Positions 15,238 through 23,727 of a stretch of DNA of 27,127 nt are shown here, piece by piece; the first letter of the stretch is position 1; each line of letters starts with the position of its first letter. Position numbers and translations under genes: made by a program. The notes beneath the pieces were generated by a model that saw only the letters and a list, made by a program, of their open reading frames with translations, had not been told where the DNA came from and made no database searches. Location: positions 1 through 27,127 of the forward strand of contig JAGMES010000052.1 in NCBI GenBank assembly GCA_023128035.1, read 5' to 3'. Origin of the DNA: Halanaerobiales bacterium. GTDB taxonomy: Bacteria > Bacillota_F > Halanaerobiia > DY22613.

Positions 15238-16611
15238 ATGATTCAGATGAATACTTTAGAATTATGTAAGGCTTTAAATGGGGAATTGATTGCTGGATTT
15301 AGTAATGAGTTTTCAGGAGTTAGTATTGATAGTCGTAAAATTGAATCAGGTCAACTATTCTTTGCTATTGTTGGGGAAAAGATGGACGGTCACAAATTTG
15401 TCGAAGATGCATTAATACAAGGTGGAACTGGAGCTATAGTTGATTGTGAGATGGATATTGAATTAAAAGAAGGACAGTTTCTTATAAAAGTAAAAGACAC
15501 GACTTCTGCATTACAGGATCTTGCTCATTATTATCGTAAAAAATTTGATATTAAAGTAGTTGGAATCACAGGAAGTGCAGGAAAAACGACAACGAAAGAT
15601 ATGATTGCTTCAGTATTAAGAGAAAAATATAATGTTTTAAAAACTGAAGGAAATTTAAATAATTATTATGGGCTTCCTCTAACTCTATTTCAATTAAAAT
15701 CTGAGCATGAAGTTCTGGTTGTTGAGATGGGGATGAGTGATTTAAAAGAGATCGAATTATTAGCTAAATTAGCTGAGCCTGAGTTTGGGGTGGTAACTAA
15801 TATTGGGCATAGTCATCTTGAGCATTTAAAGACATTAGATAATGTTGTTTTAGCAAAACAGGAATTGATTGAAAATTTAGTAGGTCAAAGGATTGCTATT
15901 TTAAATGTAGATGATTATAGAGTAAGAAAGATGTCTGCTTTGGCAGATCAGGCTGTATTTTTTGGTATGGATGAATTGGCTAATTATCGGGCGTTGAAAG
16001 TTGATCAGAATGAATTAAAGGGAATGAAGATTATTTTGGAAGGTGAAAAAATTTCTTTTGATATTCCTCTTCCGGGTGAACATAATGTATATAATGCGCT
16101 TGCTGCAATAGCAGTTGGGCGCGTATTGGGAGTTAGTTTTTCTAAGATTCAAGAGGGATTGAAAAATTTTCAGCCTTCTAAGATGAGAATGAATATAAGC
16201 AAGTTGGGTGAAAATATTACCTTGCTAAATGATGCATATAATGCAAATCCAGATTCGATGCAAGCTAATTTAGAAGTTCTTGCTAATTGTTCTGGACGAA
16301 AAATTGCAGTAGTAGGCGATATGTTAGAGTTGGGATCTTTTGCAGAAAAATCTCATTTTGATATTGGAAGATTTGCTGCCCTTAAAGGTATAGATCTGAT
16401 ATTTATTAAAGGAGATTATCGAAAGTTTGTAGCTGAAGGGGCCGTCGCTGGTGGATTGAGTTCTGATAAAATCTTTACTTTTGCAAGCAATCTTAAATTG
16501 GCAGAACAACTTCTTGATGTAGTTCAACCTGGAGATACTATTTTGATTAAGGGATCACGTGGAATGAAAATGGAAGAAGTTGCAAAAATACTAGGAGAAA
16601 AGATTAAATAG
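15238..16611 (+). CDS. murF: UDP-MurNAc-pentapeptide synthetase MurF
   Basis: This 457-residue Mur ligase joins D-Ala-D-Ala (made by Ddl) to UDP-MurNAc-tripeptide. The ATP loop is GSAGKTT (112-118), followed by TEGNLNNYYGLPLTL and NDAYNANPDSM, both typical of MurF. The start ATG at 15238 has AGGAGG 6 bases upstream. A longer frame running back into murE lacks its own ribosome site. The gene is followed by the structured gap before mraY, the largest break inside the cluster. Confidence 0.95.
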   Translation: MIQMNTLELCKALNGELIAGFSNEFSGVSIDSRKIESGQLFFAIVGEKMDGHKFVEDALIQGGTGAIVDCEMDIELKEGQFLIKVKDTTSALQDLAHYYRKKFDIKVVGITGSAGKTTTKDMIASVLREKYNVLKTEGNLNNYYGLPLTLFQLKSEHEVLVVEMGMSDLKEIELLAKLAEPEFGVVTNIGHSHLEHLKTLDNVVLAKQELIENLVGQRIAILNVDDYRVRKMSALADQAVFFGMDELANYRALKVDQNELKGMKIILEGEKISFDIPLPGEHNVYNALAAIAVGRVLGVSFSKIQEGLKNFQPSKMRMNISKLGENITLLNDAYNANPDSMQANLEVLANCSGRKIAVVGDMLELGSFAEKSHFDIGRFAALKGIDLIFIKGDYRKFVAEGAVAGGLSSDKIFTFASNLKLAEQLLDVVQPGDTILIKGSRGMKMEEVAKILGEKIK

Positions 16612-16626
16612 TTTATTTGCTAAGTG

Positions 16627-16738
16627 TTTAACGACATTTCAGAAGGGGTTTTTAGAGTCCTCTATAGGTGGGGATAAAAGCCCTACAATAATTTCAAAAC
16701 TTTAGTGAGAGTTTAAATTTCCTTCTGAAGTCGTTAAA
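16627..16738 (+). ncRNA. Candidate structured leader RNA in the murF-mraY gap
   Basis: A closing stem of 18 base pairs (16627-16635 with 16730-16738, and 16638-16646 with 16721-16729; two bulged bases 16636-16637) encloses about 74 bases. Within it are a 6-bp GC-rich hairpin (16668-16673 with 16681-16686, loop ATAAAAG), a 5-bp hairpin (16697-16701 with 16710-16714) and a weak 4-bp one (16653-16656 with 16661-16664). The inner strand of the closing stem, TTCCTTCT (16719-16726), can instead pair with the mraY ribosome site at 16777-16784. This suggests a switch, but a decayed small inverted-repeat element is the alternative. Confidence 0.5.
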
Positions 16739-16743
16739 TTTAA

Positions 16744-16768
16744 GAGATAATAACGTAGTTATTATCTC
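16744..16768 (+). promoter_or_regulatory. Perfect hairpin just before the mraY ribosome site
   Basis: An 11-bp perfect stem (16744-16754 with 16758-16768) has a GTA loop. No T-run follows, so it is not a simple terminator. It ends 8 bases before GGGAGG of mraY and sits between the two halves of the possible anti-Shine-Dalgarno pairing. Confidence 0.6.
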
Positions 16769-16792
16769 GACTTTAAGGGAGGAAGAAGTAAT

Positions 16793-17764
16793 ATGACAGG
16801 AAATATAACACTTTTATATGCTTTAGGATTATCCATTTTAATTGCTCTTATAACTGGTCCAGGATTTATTCGTATTTTCTATAGATTGAAATTCGGTCAA
16901 CAGATTCGCGAAGTTGGGCCAAAGAGCCATTTTCGGAAAAAAGGAACTCCTACTATGGGTGGGATTATGATAATTTTAGCAATCCTTGTCGCTACGTTTG
17001 TGGTAGTCCCCCTTACAGATCAGATTCTTTGGGCTCTTTTTCTGACATTAGGATTTGGTCTTATAGGTCTTTTAGATGATCTAATAAAAATTGTGGCGGC
17101 CCGTTCATTAGGTTTAAGAGCATGGCAGAAGATTGTTGGTCAGCTCATTTTGAGTGGCCTTTTGGCATTTTATGTAATAGGTGAGCCTGCATTGATGGAA
17201 ATATTGATTCCTTTTACCAATCTGACCGTGAATTTAGGAATTTTTATGGTTCCTGTGGTGATGTTTTTGATCATCGGGACTGTGAATGCTGTTAATTTAA
17301 CCGATGGTCTGGATGGATTGGCTTCTGGAGTAACGATTGTTGTTTCTTTAACTTTTGCTTTGATCCTTTTTTTGCAAGGAAAGTTGGAGATGGCTGCATT
17401 TACTTTGGCTGTGACTGGCGCATGTATCGGTTTTTCCAAGTTTAATTCTCATCCAGCGCAAGTTTTTATGGGAGATACTGGTTCATTTGCTCTAGGTGGT
17501 GCACTATCTGCTATAGCAATCTTTAGTCAAACAGAGATTTTTTTGGGGATAATTGGTGGTGTTTATGTGTTAGAAACGCTTTCTGTGATGATGCAGATTA
17601 GTTACTTTAAGATGACAGGTGGAAAGAGAATCTTTAAAATGAGTCCACTACACCATCATTTTGAATTGAGTGGCTGGAGTGAACCACAGGTAGTAACACT
17701 CTTTATAATTGCTTCTATCTTTTTAGCAGCAATTGGACTGATTGGTTTTATTCGATTTATCTAG
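16793..17764 (+). CDS. mraY: Phospho-MurNAc-pentapeptide translocase MraY
   Basis: This 323-residue polytopic inner-membrane enzyme transfers phospho-MurNAc-pentapeptide to undecaprenyl phosphate, forming lipid I. Signatures are KKGTPTMGG (49-57), the catalytic Asp95-Asp96 pair (GLLDDLIK), NAVNLTDGLDGLA (165-177), VFMGDTGS (224-231) and the PLHHHFE triple-His (287-289). About ten hydrophobic segments are visible. The length is normal. The ribosome site GGGAGG lies 10 bases upstream, slightly long, and is preceded by the structured leader. Confidence 0.97.
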   Translation: MTGNITLLYALGLSILIALITGPGFIRIFYRLKFGQQIREVGPKSHFRKKGTPTMGGIMIILAILVATFVVVPLTDQILWALFLTLGFGLIGLLDDLIKIVAARSLGLRAWQKIVGQLILSGLLAFYVIGEPALMEILIPFTNLTVNLGIFMVPVVMFLIIGTVNAVNLTDGLDGLASGVTIVVSLTFALILFLQGKLEMAAFTLAVTGACIGFSKFNSHPAQVFMGDTGSFALGGALSAIAIFSQTEIFLGIIGGVYVLETLSVMMQISYFKMTGGKRIFKMSPLHHHFELSGWSEPQVVTLFIIASIFLAAIGLIGFIRFI

Positions 17765-17782
17765 AAGGGGCAGGGGATAAAA

Positions 17783-19150
17783 ATGGATTTGAAAGGTAAG
17801 CGTATAGGAGTTATAGGACTAGGAAAACGAACTGGTGTGGTCACTACAAAAATTCTAGTAAGTTTGGGAGCAGAGGTAGTTGTAAGTGATATAAAACCTG
17901 CTGAAAAATTAAATGAAGAACTTTCAATGTTAAAGAATTTTTCTGGGGTTGAATATGATCTGGGTGGGCATACAGAAAAGGTGCTTAATGTGGATATGAT
18001 CATTACTAGTCCAGGAGTTCCTGTAGACATTCCAATTTTTCATGAAGCGAAAAAGAGGGGAATTGAAGTTATTAGTGAGATTGAACTCTCTTACCGTCTT
18101 TCAAAAGCTCCTTTTATTGCTATTACTGGAACGAATGGCAAAACAACAACCACTTCTTTAATCGGTGAACTATTAAAACCATATCCTCACCGGGTTTTTG
18201 TTGGTGGAAATATTGGTCGTACATTGATTGGTGAAGTTTTGAATCTTTCAGAAGATGATTTGGTAGTTGCAGAAGTGAGTTCTTTTCAGTTAGAAACTGT
18301 TGAAAAGTTTTATCCAAAGATTGCCCTGTTTTTAAACTTAACCCCTGATCATCTTGATCGGCATAAGACTATGGAAGCATATCTTCACGCGAAAATGAAT
18401 ATTTTTAAAAATCAATCTGAGGAAGATTATGTTATATTAAATGCAGATGATCGTTCGTTACGAAAGATTGCTCCTGAAATTCCTTCAAAAATTATTTGGT
18501 TTAGTCGAAAGGACAAGAAATTGCCAGGAATGTATCTTGATGGGAAAATGATGATTGCTGAATTCGATGAAGAACCAGTGGAAATACTTTCAGTTGATGA
18601 ACTTTTGATTCGAGGAGATCACAATATAGAAAATGCTCTTGCTGCTGCTGCTGCTGCTTTGCTAGTTGGAATCTCTCCTGAAAAAGTTAGAATGGGTTTG
18701 CGTAATTTTACAGGTCAGGAGCATACTTTAGAATATGTTTTAACAGATAAAGGTGTGCAGTATTATAATGATTCGAAGGGTACAAATCCAGATGCTTCAA
18801 TCAAGGCACTTAAAGCTTTTCAAGAACCAGTGGTTCTTATTGCAGGGGGTTTAAGTCGTGATTTGGATTTTACTGAGTTTATCGAGGTGGTAATTGAAAA
18901 AGCTAAGGTCTTGATTTTGCTCGGTGAAACAAAAGAAGAATTGTATAAAAAGGCTTTAGATTGTGGATTTAGTGGTGAGCTTGAAGTTGTTGAAAATTTA
19001 GAAATAGCGGTGAAATTATCCCAAAGTTTAAGCAAGCCTGGAGATGTAGTAATTTTATCACCTGCTTGTGCTAGTTGGGATCAATTTTCAAGCTATGTTG
19101 AAAGAGGCAGACTTTTTAAGGAGTATGTAACAAAATTGGCAAAGAACTGA
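17783..19150 (+). CDS. murD: UDP-MurNAc-L-Ala:D-Glu ligase MurD
   Basis: This 455-residue Mur ligase adds D-glutamate to UDP-MurNAc-L-Ala in the cytoplasm. The N-terminal UDP-binding Rossmann fold begins GVIGLGKRTG. The ATP loop is GTNGKTT (116-122), NLTPDHLDRH is typical of MurD, and YYNDSKGTNPDAS plus LSPACASWDQF mark the C-terminal domain. A (GCT)n run at about 18642-18658 encodes a normal Ala-rich helix. Its stop TGA shares a base with an ATG that precedes the ftsW ribosome site. Confidence 0.96.
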   Translation: MDLKGKRIGVIGLGKRTGVVTTKILVSLGAEVVVSDIKPAEKLNEELSMLKNFSGVEYDLGGHTEKVLNVDMIITSPGVPVDIPIFHEAKKRGIEVISEIELSYRLSKAPFIAITGTNGKTTTTSLIGELLKPYPHRVFVGGNIGRTLIGEVLNLSEDDLVVAEVSSFQLETVEKFYPKIALFLNLTPDHLDRHKTMEAYLHAKMNIFKNQSEEDYVILNADDRSLRKIAPEIPSKIIWFSRKDKKLPGMYLDGKMMIAEFDEEPVEILSVDELLIRGDHNIENALAAAAAALLVGISPEKVRMGLRNFTGQEHTLEYVLTDKGVQYYNDSKGTNPDASIKALKAFQEPVVLIAGGLSRDLDFTEFIEVVIEKAKVLILLGETKEELYKKALDCGFSGELEVVENLEIAVKLSQSLSKPGDVVILSPACASWDQFSSYVERGRLFKEYVTKLAKN

Positions 19151-19167
19151 TGGGGAGGAATAGACTG

Positions 19168-20259
19168 ATGAAAAGAATGGAAAGATCCTCGCCTGATATT
19201 TTGATCTTCATTATGGTGATCATTCTTATGGGAATGGGGATTGTAATGATTTATAGTGCCAGTGCAGTCCAGTCAGGTTTTAAATATCTTCTTCGGCAAT
19301 TGATGTGGTCAGTGGTGGGAATTGCTGGAATGATCTTTTTTATCGAGTTTGATTATCGACGATACCGAAAAATGAGTGGATGGCTTTTACTTTTTTCTGT
19401 TATTGGACTTTGTTTAGTATTAGTTCCTGGTATAGGAATTGTAGTAAATGGATCAAGACGTTGGTTGGGCTTTGGATCTTTTCGTTTTCAACCTTCCGAT
19501 ATTGCTAAATTTGCCTTAGTAATCTTTTTAGCAAATTATCTCGCAACTTACTCAGAAAAAATGCAAACAAAATTACGAACATTAATTGTACCTCTTGCTA
19601 TTGGAGGTTTGGTCTGTTTATTGATTTCAGTAGAAGATTTGGGAACCGCTGCGACTTTAGGTGGAACACTCTTTTTAATGATTTTTTCAGTAGGTGTACC
19701 TTTAAAAATTCTTAGTGGATTATGTACGATGGTTACACCAGGATTTTTGTATTTTATTTTTTCTGAAAAATATGCCTATCGGAAAGCTCGTTTGCTTTCT
19801 TTTCTTGATCCATGGGCTGATCCATTAGATAAAGGTTATCATATTATTCAGTCTCTATATGCTTTGGGTTCTGGAGGAATTTTCGGAATGGGCTTTGGGC
19901 AAAGTAAGCAAAAGTTTTATTATCTTCCTGAGGCAAATACAGATTTTATCTTTGCGGTCCTTGGAGAAGAACTAGGATTAGTGGGAACTTGTTTTGTTTT
20001 ATTATTATTCTTTTTACTGGGCTGGCGGGGATTTCAGATTGCCCTGCGATGTGAGGATCTTTTTGGTTCACTACTAGCTGTTGGCTTGACTTCAATGATA
20101 ATTTTGCAAGCATTTATCAATATAGCTGTAGTAACAGGTTCAATGCCTGTTACTGGGATAACTCTACCTTTTATTAGCTATGGAGGTTCATCTTTGTGTA
20201 TTATGCTTTCAGCAGTAGGAATATTATTGAATATATCCCGGTATGCTCGGGATCTGTAG
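19168..20259 (+). CDS. ftsW: SEDS glycosyltransferase FtsW / SpoVE
   Basis: This 363-residue membrane protein with about ten helices polymerises lipid II into septal glycan together with the class B PBP. SEDS signatures are MIYSASA, NGSRRWLGFGSFRFQPSDIAKF, the LPEANTDFIFAVLGEELG segment with the proposed catalytic Asp, and PFISYGGSS near the C-terminus. GGGGAGG at 19152-19158 serves ATG 19168; an ATG at 19150 overlaps that site. In Firmicutes the gene at this spot, between murD and murG, is often the sporulation paralogue spoVE, so either name may apply. Confidence 0.93.
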   Translation: MKRMERSSPDILIFIMVIILMGMGIVMIYSASAVQSGFKYLLRQLMWSVVGIAGMIFFIEFDYRRYRKMSGWLLLFSVIGLCLVLVPGIGIVVNGSRRWLGFGSFRFQPSDIAKFALVIFLANYLATYSEKMQTKLRTLIVPLAIGGLVCLLISVEDLGTAATLGGTLFLMIFSVGVPLKILSGLCTMVTPGFLYFIFSEKYAYRKARLLSFLDPWADPLDKGYHIIQSLYALGSGGIFGMGFGQSKQKFYYLPEANTDFIFAVLGEELGLVGTCFVLLLFFLLGWRGFQIALRCEDLFGSLLAVGLTSMIILQAFINIAVVTGSMPVTGITLPFISYGGSSLCIMLSAVGILLNISRYARDL

Positions 20260-20278
20260 AATGACTGGAGTGGTGAAG

Positions 20279-21379
20279 ATGAAGTTTATTATCACTGGTG
20301 GTGGAACAGGAGGACATATTTATCCCGCTCTTTCGATTGCTCAGGGATTAAAAATGGAGTTTGACGAAGCAGAGATATTGTATATCGGAACAGAATCAGG
20401 TATGGAAAAAGATATTGTTCCTAGAGCGGGTTACAAGATTGAATTTGTCAGTGCAGAAGGACTTAGTCGTAAATTGACCTTGAAAAATGTCAAGACTGTG
20501 CTTAAGACTGTTTCTGGTGTTATTCAGGCAATAAATATTATCAGGCGTTTCAAGCCAGATATGGTGATTGGAACTGGGGGATTTGTTTCTGGCCCTGTAA
20601 TGTTGGCAGCAGTTTTGTTGAAAAAGCCTACATTGATTCATGAACAAAATGCTTATCCTGGATTGACCAATCGATTGATTGGCAATCATGTAAGTCAAAT
20701 TGCTCTTAGCTTTGATGAATCAAAAAAATATTTTAAATCAAAAAAAATTATTCATACGGGTAATCCTATAAGGAAAGAGATTTTAAACAGAAACAGAGAA
20801 GAAGGATATAGAAATTTACAACTAAATTCTGGCAAGAGGACAATTCTGGCTTTTGGTGGGAGTGGTGGTGCAACCAGTTTAAATAAAACTATGCTGGGTT
20901 TTTATGATTATGTTAATAAAAATTCTGATATCCAATTGATTCACGTAACAGGAAAGCGCGATTATCAGAAACAATTAAAGTGGATTGAGGAAGGAAAATT
21001 GCACCTTGGGTCAAGGATACAACTGAAAGAATATCTTTACCATATAGAAGATGCTTATGCTGTAAGTGATTTAATTATCGGGCGGGCAGGTGCGATTACT
21101 CTTGCTGAGATGACGGCAAGGGGAATTCCAGCAATTTTGATACCTTTTCCTTATTCTACAGAAAATCATCAAGAGCATAATGCCCGTGCATTAGAGAAAG
21201 CTGGAGCAGCCCGGATGATTTTAGATAGTGAGTTAACCGGGGTCAGTTTAGCTGAAAAAATCGACGAGATTTTTACAACTCGAGGCATGATAGAGAGAAT
21301 GAAAGAGGCCAGTTTAAAGATGGGAAGACCTGATGCAGATAAAAGAATAATTCAGATAGTAAGGGAAATATTAAACTAA
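20279..21379 (+). CDS. murG: Lipid II synthase MurG (GlcNAc transferase)
   Basis: This 366-residue peripheral membrane GT-B glycosyltransferase adds GlcNAc from UDP-GlcNAc to lipid I. The N-terminal loop is GGGTGGHIYPAL (7-18), followed by EQNAYPGLTNR, FGGSGGA and the C-terminal GAITLAEMTARGIPAILIPFP with HQEHNA, which contact UDP-GlcNAc. The ATG at 20279 is preceded by GGAG 8 bases away; upstream in-frame starts overlap ftsW and lack such a site. The gene follows ftsW by 19 bases. Confidence 0.96.
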   Translation: MKFIITGGGTGGHIYPALSIAQGLKMEFDEAEILYIGTESGMEKDIVPRAGYKIEFVSAEGLSRKLTLKNVKTVLKTVSGVIQAINIIRRFKPDMVIGTGGFVSGPVMLAAVLLKKPTLIHEQNAYPGLTNRLIGNHVSQIALSFDESKKYFKSKKIIHTGNPIRKEILNRNREEGYRNLQLNSGKRTILAFGGSGGATSLNKTMLGFYDYVNKNSDIQLIHVTGKRDYQKQLKWIEEGKLHLGSRIQLKEYLYHIEDAYAVSDLIIGRAGAITLAEMTARGIPAILIPFPYSTENHQEHNARALEKAGAARMILDSELTGVSLAEKIDEIFTTRGMIERMKEASLKMGRPDADKRIIQIVREILN

Positions 21380-21473
21380 TGTAATGGACAAGCAAAAAAT
21401 ATTTGCACATAATCTAAGGGGCTGCATAAGATGAGATATGTGGCAGTTCTGGGTACGTAAAGGAGTGAAGTGG

Positions 21474-22862
21474 ATGGATACCAAAAAGATTCATTTTATT
21501 GGTATTGGTGGTATTTCTATGAGTGGAATTGCCAGTATTTTGCTTGATCTGGGATTTGAGGTATCAGGCTCTGATTTAAAAGATTCTCCATTATTAAGGG
21601 ATTTAGAAAAGAAAGGTGCCCAGGTCTTTGTTGGCCATGATGAAGTTAATCTAAAAAATCCAGATGAAGTAGTAGTAACGGCGGCTATCCCGCCAACCAA
21701 TGTTGAATTAATGAAAGCACGAGAATTAGGGATTCCGATTGTTAAACGTGCTCAAATGATAGCTAGACTGATGAATTATAAAAAGGGAATTGCTATTGCA
21801 GGGACTCATGGTAAAACTACAACAACATCGATGGTTTCTTTGCTATTGGATAAAATCGGATTGGATCCAACAGTCTTAATAGGCGGAGAGTTAAACGACA
21901 TAGGTGGCAATGCTAAGTTGGGTCAAGGGGAATATCTGATCACTGAAGCAGATGAAAGCGATGGATCTTTTTTGTATTTTGAACCTTTGGTATCGGTAGT
22001 TACAAATATTGAGTCAGATCATATGGATTATTATGGAACAGAAGAAAATTTAAAAGATACTTTTATTAAGTTTTTAGAAAAGGTTCCATCTAATGGAGTT
22101 AAAATTGTTTGCTGGGATGATCCTGTAATCCGTTCATTGGTAAATGCTGATGATGCAAATTTAATGACTTATGGTTCTCGTGATGATTGTGTGGTACAAA
22201 TGAAAGATACAAAATTTTTCCCTCAACATACAGAAGTTGAAGTGTATTATAAAGGTAGTCTGCAGGGTCAATTGATTCTTCAAGTTCCAGGACTACATAA
22301 TGTGTATAACAGTCTTGCTGCTGTAGCTGTCGGATTTTATTTAGGGTATTCTTTTGATGAGATTGCTCAGTATCTTGGCCAATTTAAAGGTGTACATCGA
22401 CGTTTTGAGAAGAAGGGGCTTGTTAATGATGTCTTAGTAGTAGATGATTATGCCCATCATCCTACAGAGATTAAGATGTCTTTAAAAGCAGCTAAGCAAC
22501 GTGGAAAGAATAGAGTGATTGCAATATTTCAACCACATCGTTATTCTAGGACTTTACACTTAAAAGATGATTTTAGTAAATCTTTTTCTGACGCAGATAC
22601 AATAATTATGACTGGGATATATAGTGCTGGTGAAAAACCAATAAAAGGTGTTGATGGTCATGACTTAGCTCAATTAACTGAGCAATATGAGAACAGACCG
22701 GTTAAATATTTTTCTAATCTTGAGGGTATAGCTGAATACTTATCTGATATAGTTCAGCCTGGAGACTTAGTAATTACATTGGGAGCTGGGGATATTTATC
22801 AAGTTGGAGAAGAGTTGTTGAAAATTTTAAGTGGTTCAGGTCTTTCTTTAAGGATTACGTGA
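21474..22862 (+). CDS. murC: UDP-MurNAc:L-alanine ligase MurC
   Basis: This 462-residue first Mur ligase of the stem peptide begins with the GIGGISMSGIA nucleotide-binding loop. The ATP loop is GTHGKTTTTSM, TNIESDHMDYYG is the central motif, and DDYAHHPTEI plus FQPHRYSRT mark the C-terminal part; all are typical of MurC. I chose ATG 21474 because AAAGGAG (21459-21465) lies 8 bases before it. A 94-base gap with two tiny overlapping reading frames separates it from murG. One base separates it from the murB homologue. Confidence 0.96.
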   Translation: MDTKKIHFIGIGGISMSGIASILLDLGFEVSGSDLKDSPLLRDLEKKGAQVFVGHDEVNLKNPDEVVVTAAIPPTNVELMKARELGIPIVKRAQMIARLMNYKKGIAIAGTHGKTTTTSMVSLLLDKIGLDPTVLIGGELNDIGGNAKLGQGEYLITEADESDGSFLYFEPLVSVVTNIESDHMDYYGTEENLKDTFIKFLEKVPSNGVKIVCWDDPVIRSLVNADDANLMTYGSRDDCVVQMKDTKFFPQHTEVEVYYKGSLQGQLILQVPGLHNVYNSLAAVAVGFYLGYSFDEIAQYLGQFKGVHRRFEKKGLVNDVLVVDDYAHHPTEIKMSLKAAKQRGKNRVIAIFQPHRYSRTLHLKDDFSKSFSDADTIIMTGIYSAGEKPIKGVDGHDLAQLTEQYENRPVKYFSNLEGIAEYLSDIVQPGDLVITLGAGDIYQVGEELLKILSGSGLSLRIT

Positions 22863-22863
22863 T

Positions 22864-23727
22864 ATGGAGATTCGCAAAAAAGAGCTCTTAAAATATCATA
22901 CGGGGTTAAGAATTGGAGGGCCAGCAAGTTTGTTTATGATCCCTAATAGAATTGAAGATTTGCGCCAAGCGGTGGTTTTAAGTGGGAGAAAGAAGATGCC
23001 TTTTAAAGTGATAGGTAATGGTTCTTCCATAATAGTATCTTCCAAAGGATATGATGGGATAATAATCAAGTTGGTTAATGTGTTAAATCATATTCGATTT
23101 GAAAAAAACCGTATTTATGTGGGAGCTGGCGCAACTATGCCTACTCTTATTCGGCAAGCTTTGGCTCGTGGTCTAAATGGACTTGAAAACTGGTGGGGAT
23201 TGGCTTCAACCGTTGGAGGATGGTTGATTCGGATGGGGCTCTCTCAAAAGCCTTATCTGGATCACCTTATTAATGAGCTCTATGTAATGGAACCTGATGG
23301 TTGTCTAACCCGTTTTATTGAACCATCACAGATTTTTGATAAAGGATTTTTTAACCAAAGGGTAGTGGTAGAGGTTGTATTTCAATTGAGACCAGGAGAT
23401 CGAGACGAGATGAATTTAGAGATAGAAAGACGTCAGGCTGAATGTGATTTTTTGGCCCAAACGAGATTGCCGATGGCTGGTCCAATTTTTCTAACATCTG
23501 AAGGAGATTTAACAAGTCTATTTGTTGACAAAAAACTATCTGGTTTGCGGATAGGAAAAGCCGCACTTTTGGGTATAGGTAATGGTTATGTAACTAATCT
23601 TGGAGATGCAACATATCAGGATGTTCTAAAACTTATTGATAGAGTTAAACAAATAGTTAAAGATAAAGATTTGAAATCACGTGATGGATTGTGCCTATTG
23701 TCTGAAAAGGAAGTGATTCAATGTTAA
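22864..23727 (+). CDS. murB: MurB homologue lacking the catalytic motifs
   Basis: This 287-residue protein has the MurB fold. The FAD-binding half is recognisable: HTGLRIGGPA (12-21), GNGSSIIVSSKG (51-62) and GLNGLENWWGLASTVGG (103-119). A MurB C-terminal domain follows, with LSGLRIGKAAL and DVLKLIDRVKQIV. By comparison with MurB sequences I recall, key blocks are lost. The NAGA segment after VGG is absent, the YRxS motif is not found, the catalytic Ser of AGSxFxNP is Pro207 (MAGPIFLTS), and the C-terminal Glu of the PEVxxIG block is missing (DGLCLLS). UDP-GlcNAc-enolpyruvate reduction is therefore unlikely. The gene is tightly packed between murC (1 base) and murA (7-base overlap) and has an intact frame, so it is probably expressed as a non-catalytic relative. 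A true MurB would then lie elsewhere. Confidence 0.85.
   Translation: MEIRKKELLKYHTGLRIGGPASLFMIPNRIEDLRQAVVLSGRKKMPFKVIGNGSSIIVSSKGYDGIIIKLVNVLNHIRFEKNRIYVGAGATMPTLIRQALARGLNGLENWWGLASTVGGWLIRMGLSQKPYLDHLINELYVMEPDGCLTRFIEPSQIFDKGFFNQRVVVEVVFQLRPGDRDEMNLEIERRQAECDFLAQTRLPMAGPIFLTSEGDLTSLFVDKKLSGLRIGKAALLGIGNGYVTNLGDATYQDVLKLIDRVKQIVKDKDLKSRDGLCLLSEKEVIQC

Noticed and set aside
18642..18660. (GCT)n microsatellite in murD as a possible phase-variable tract
   Set aside because: It encodes the Ala-rich helix that is normal in MurD, and changes in units of three would not shift the frame.
20396..20698. Open frame on the minus strand inside murG
   Set aside because: It is antisense to conserved murG sequence and shows no domain or ribosome site.
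21405..21420. CATAATCTA as a sporulation sigma-factor -10 element before murC
   Set aside because: No matching -35 element was found at the right distance, and the site lies inside the operon.
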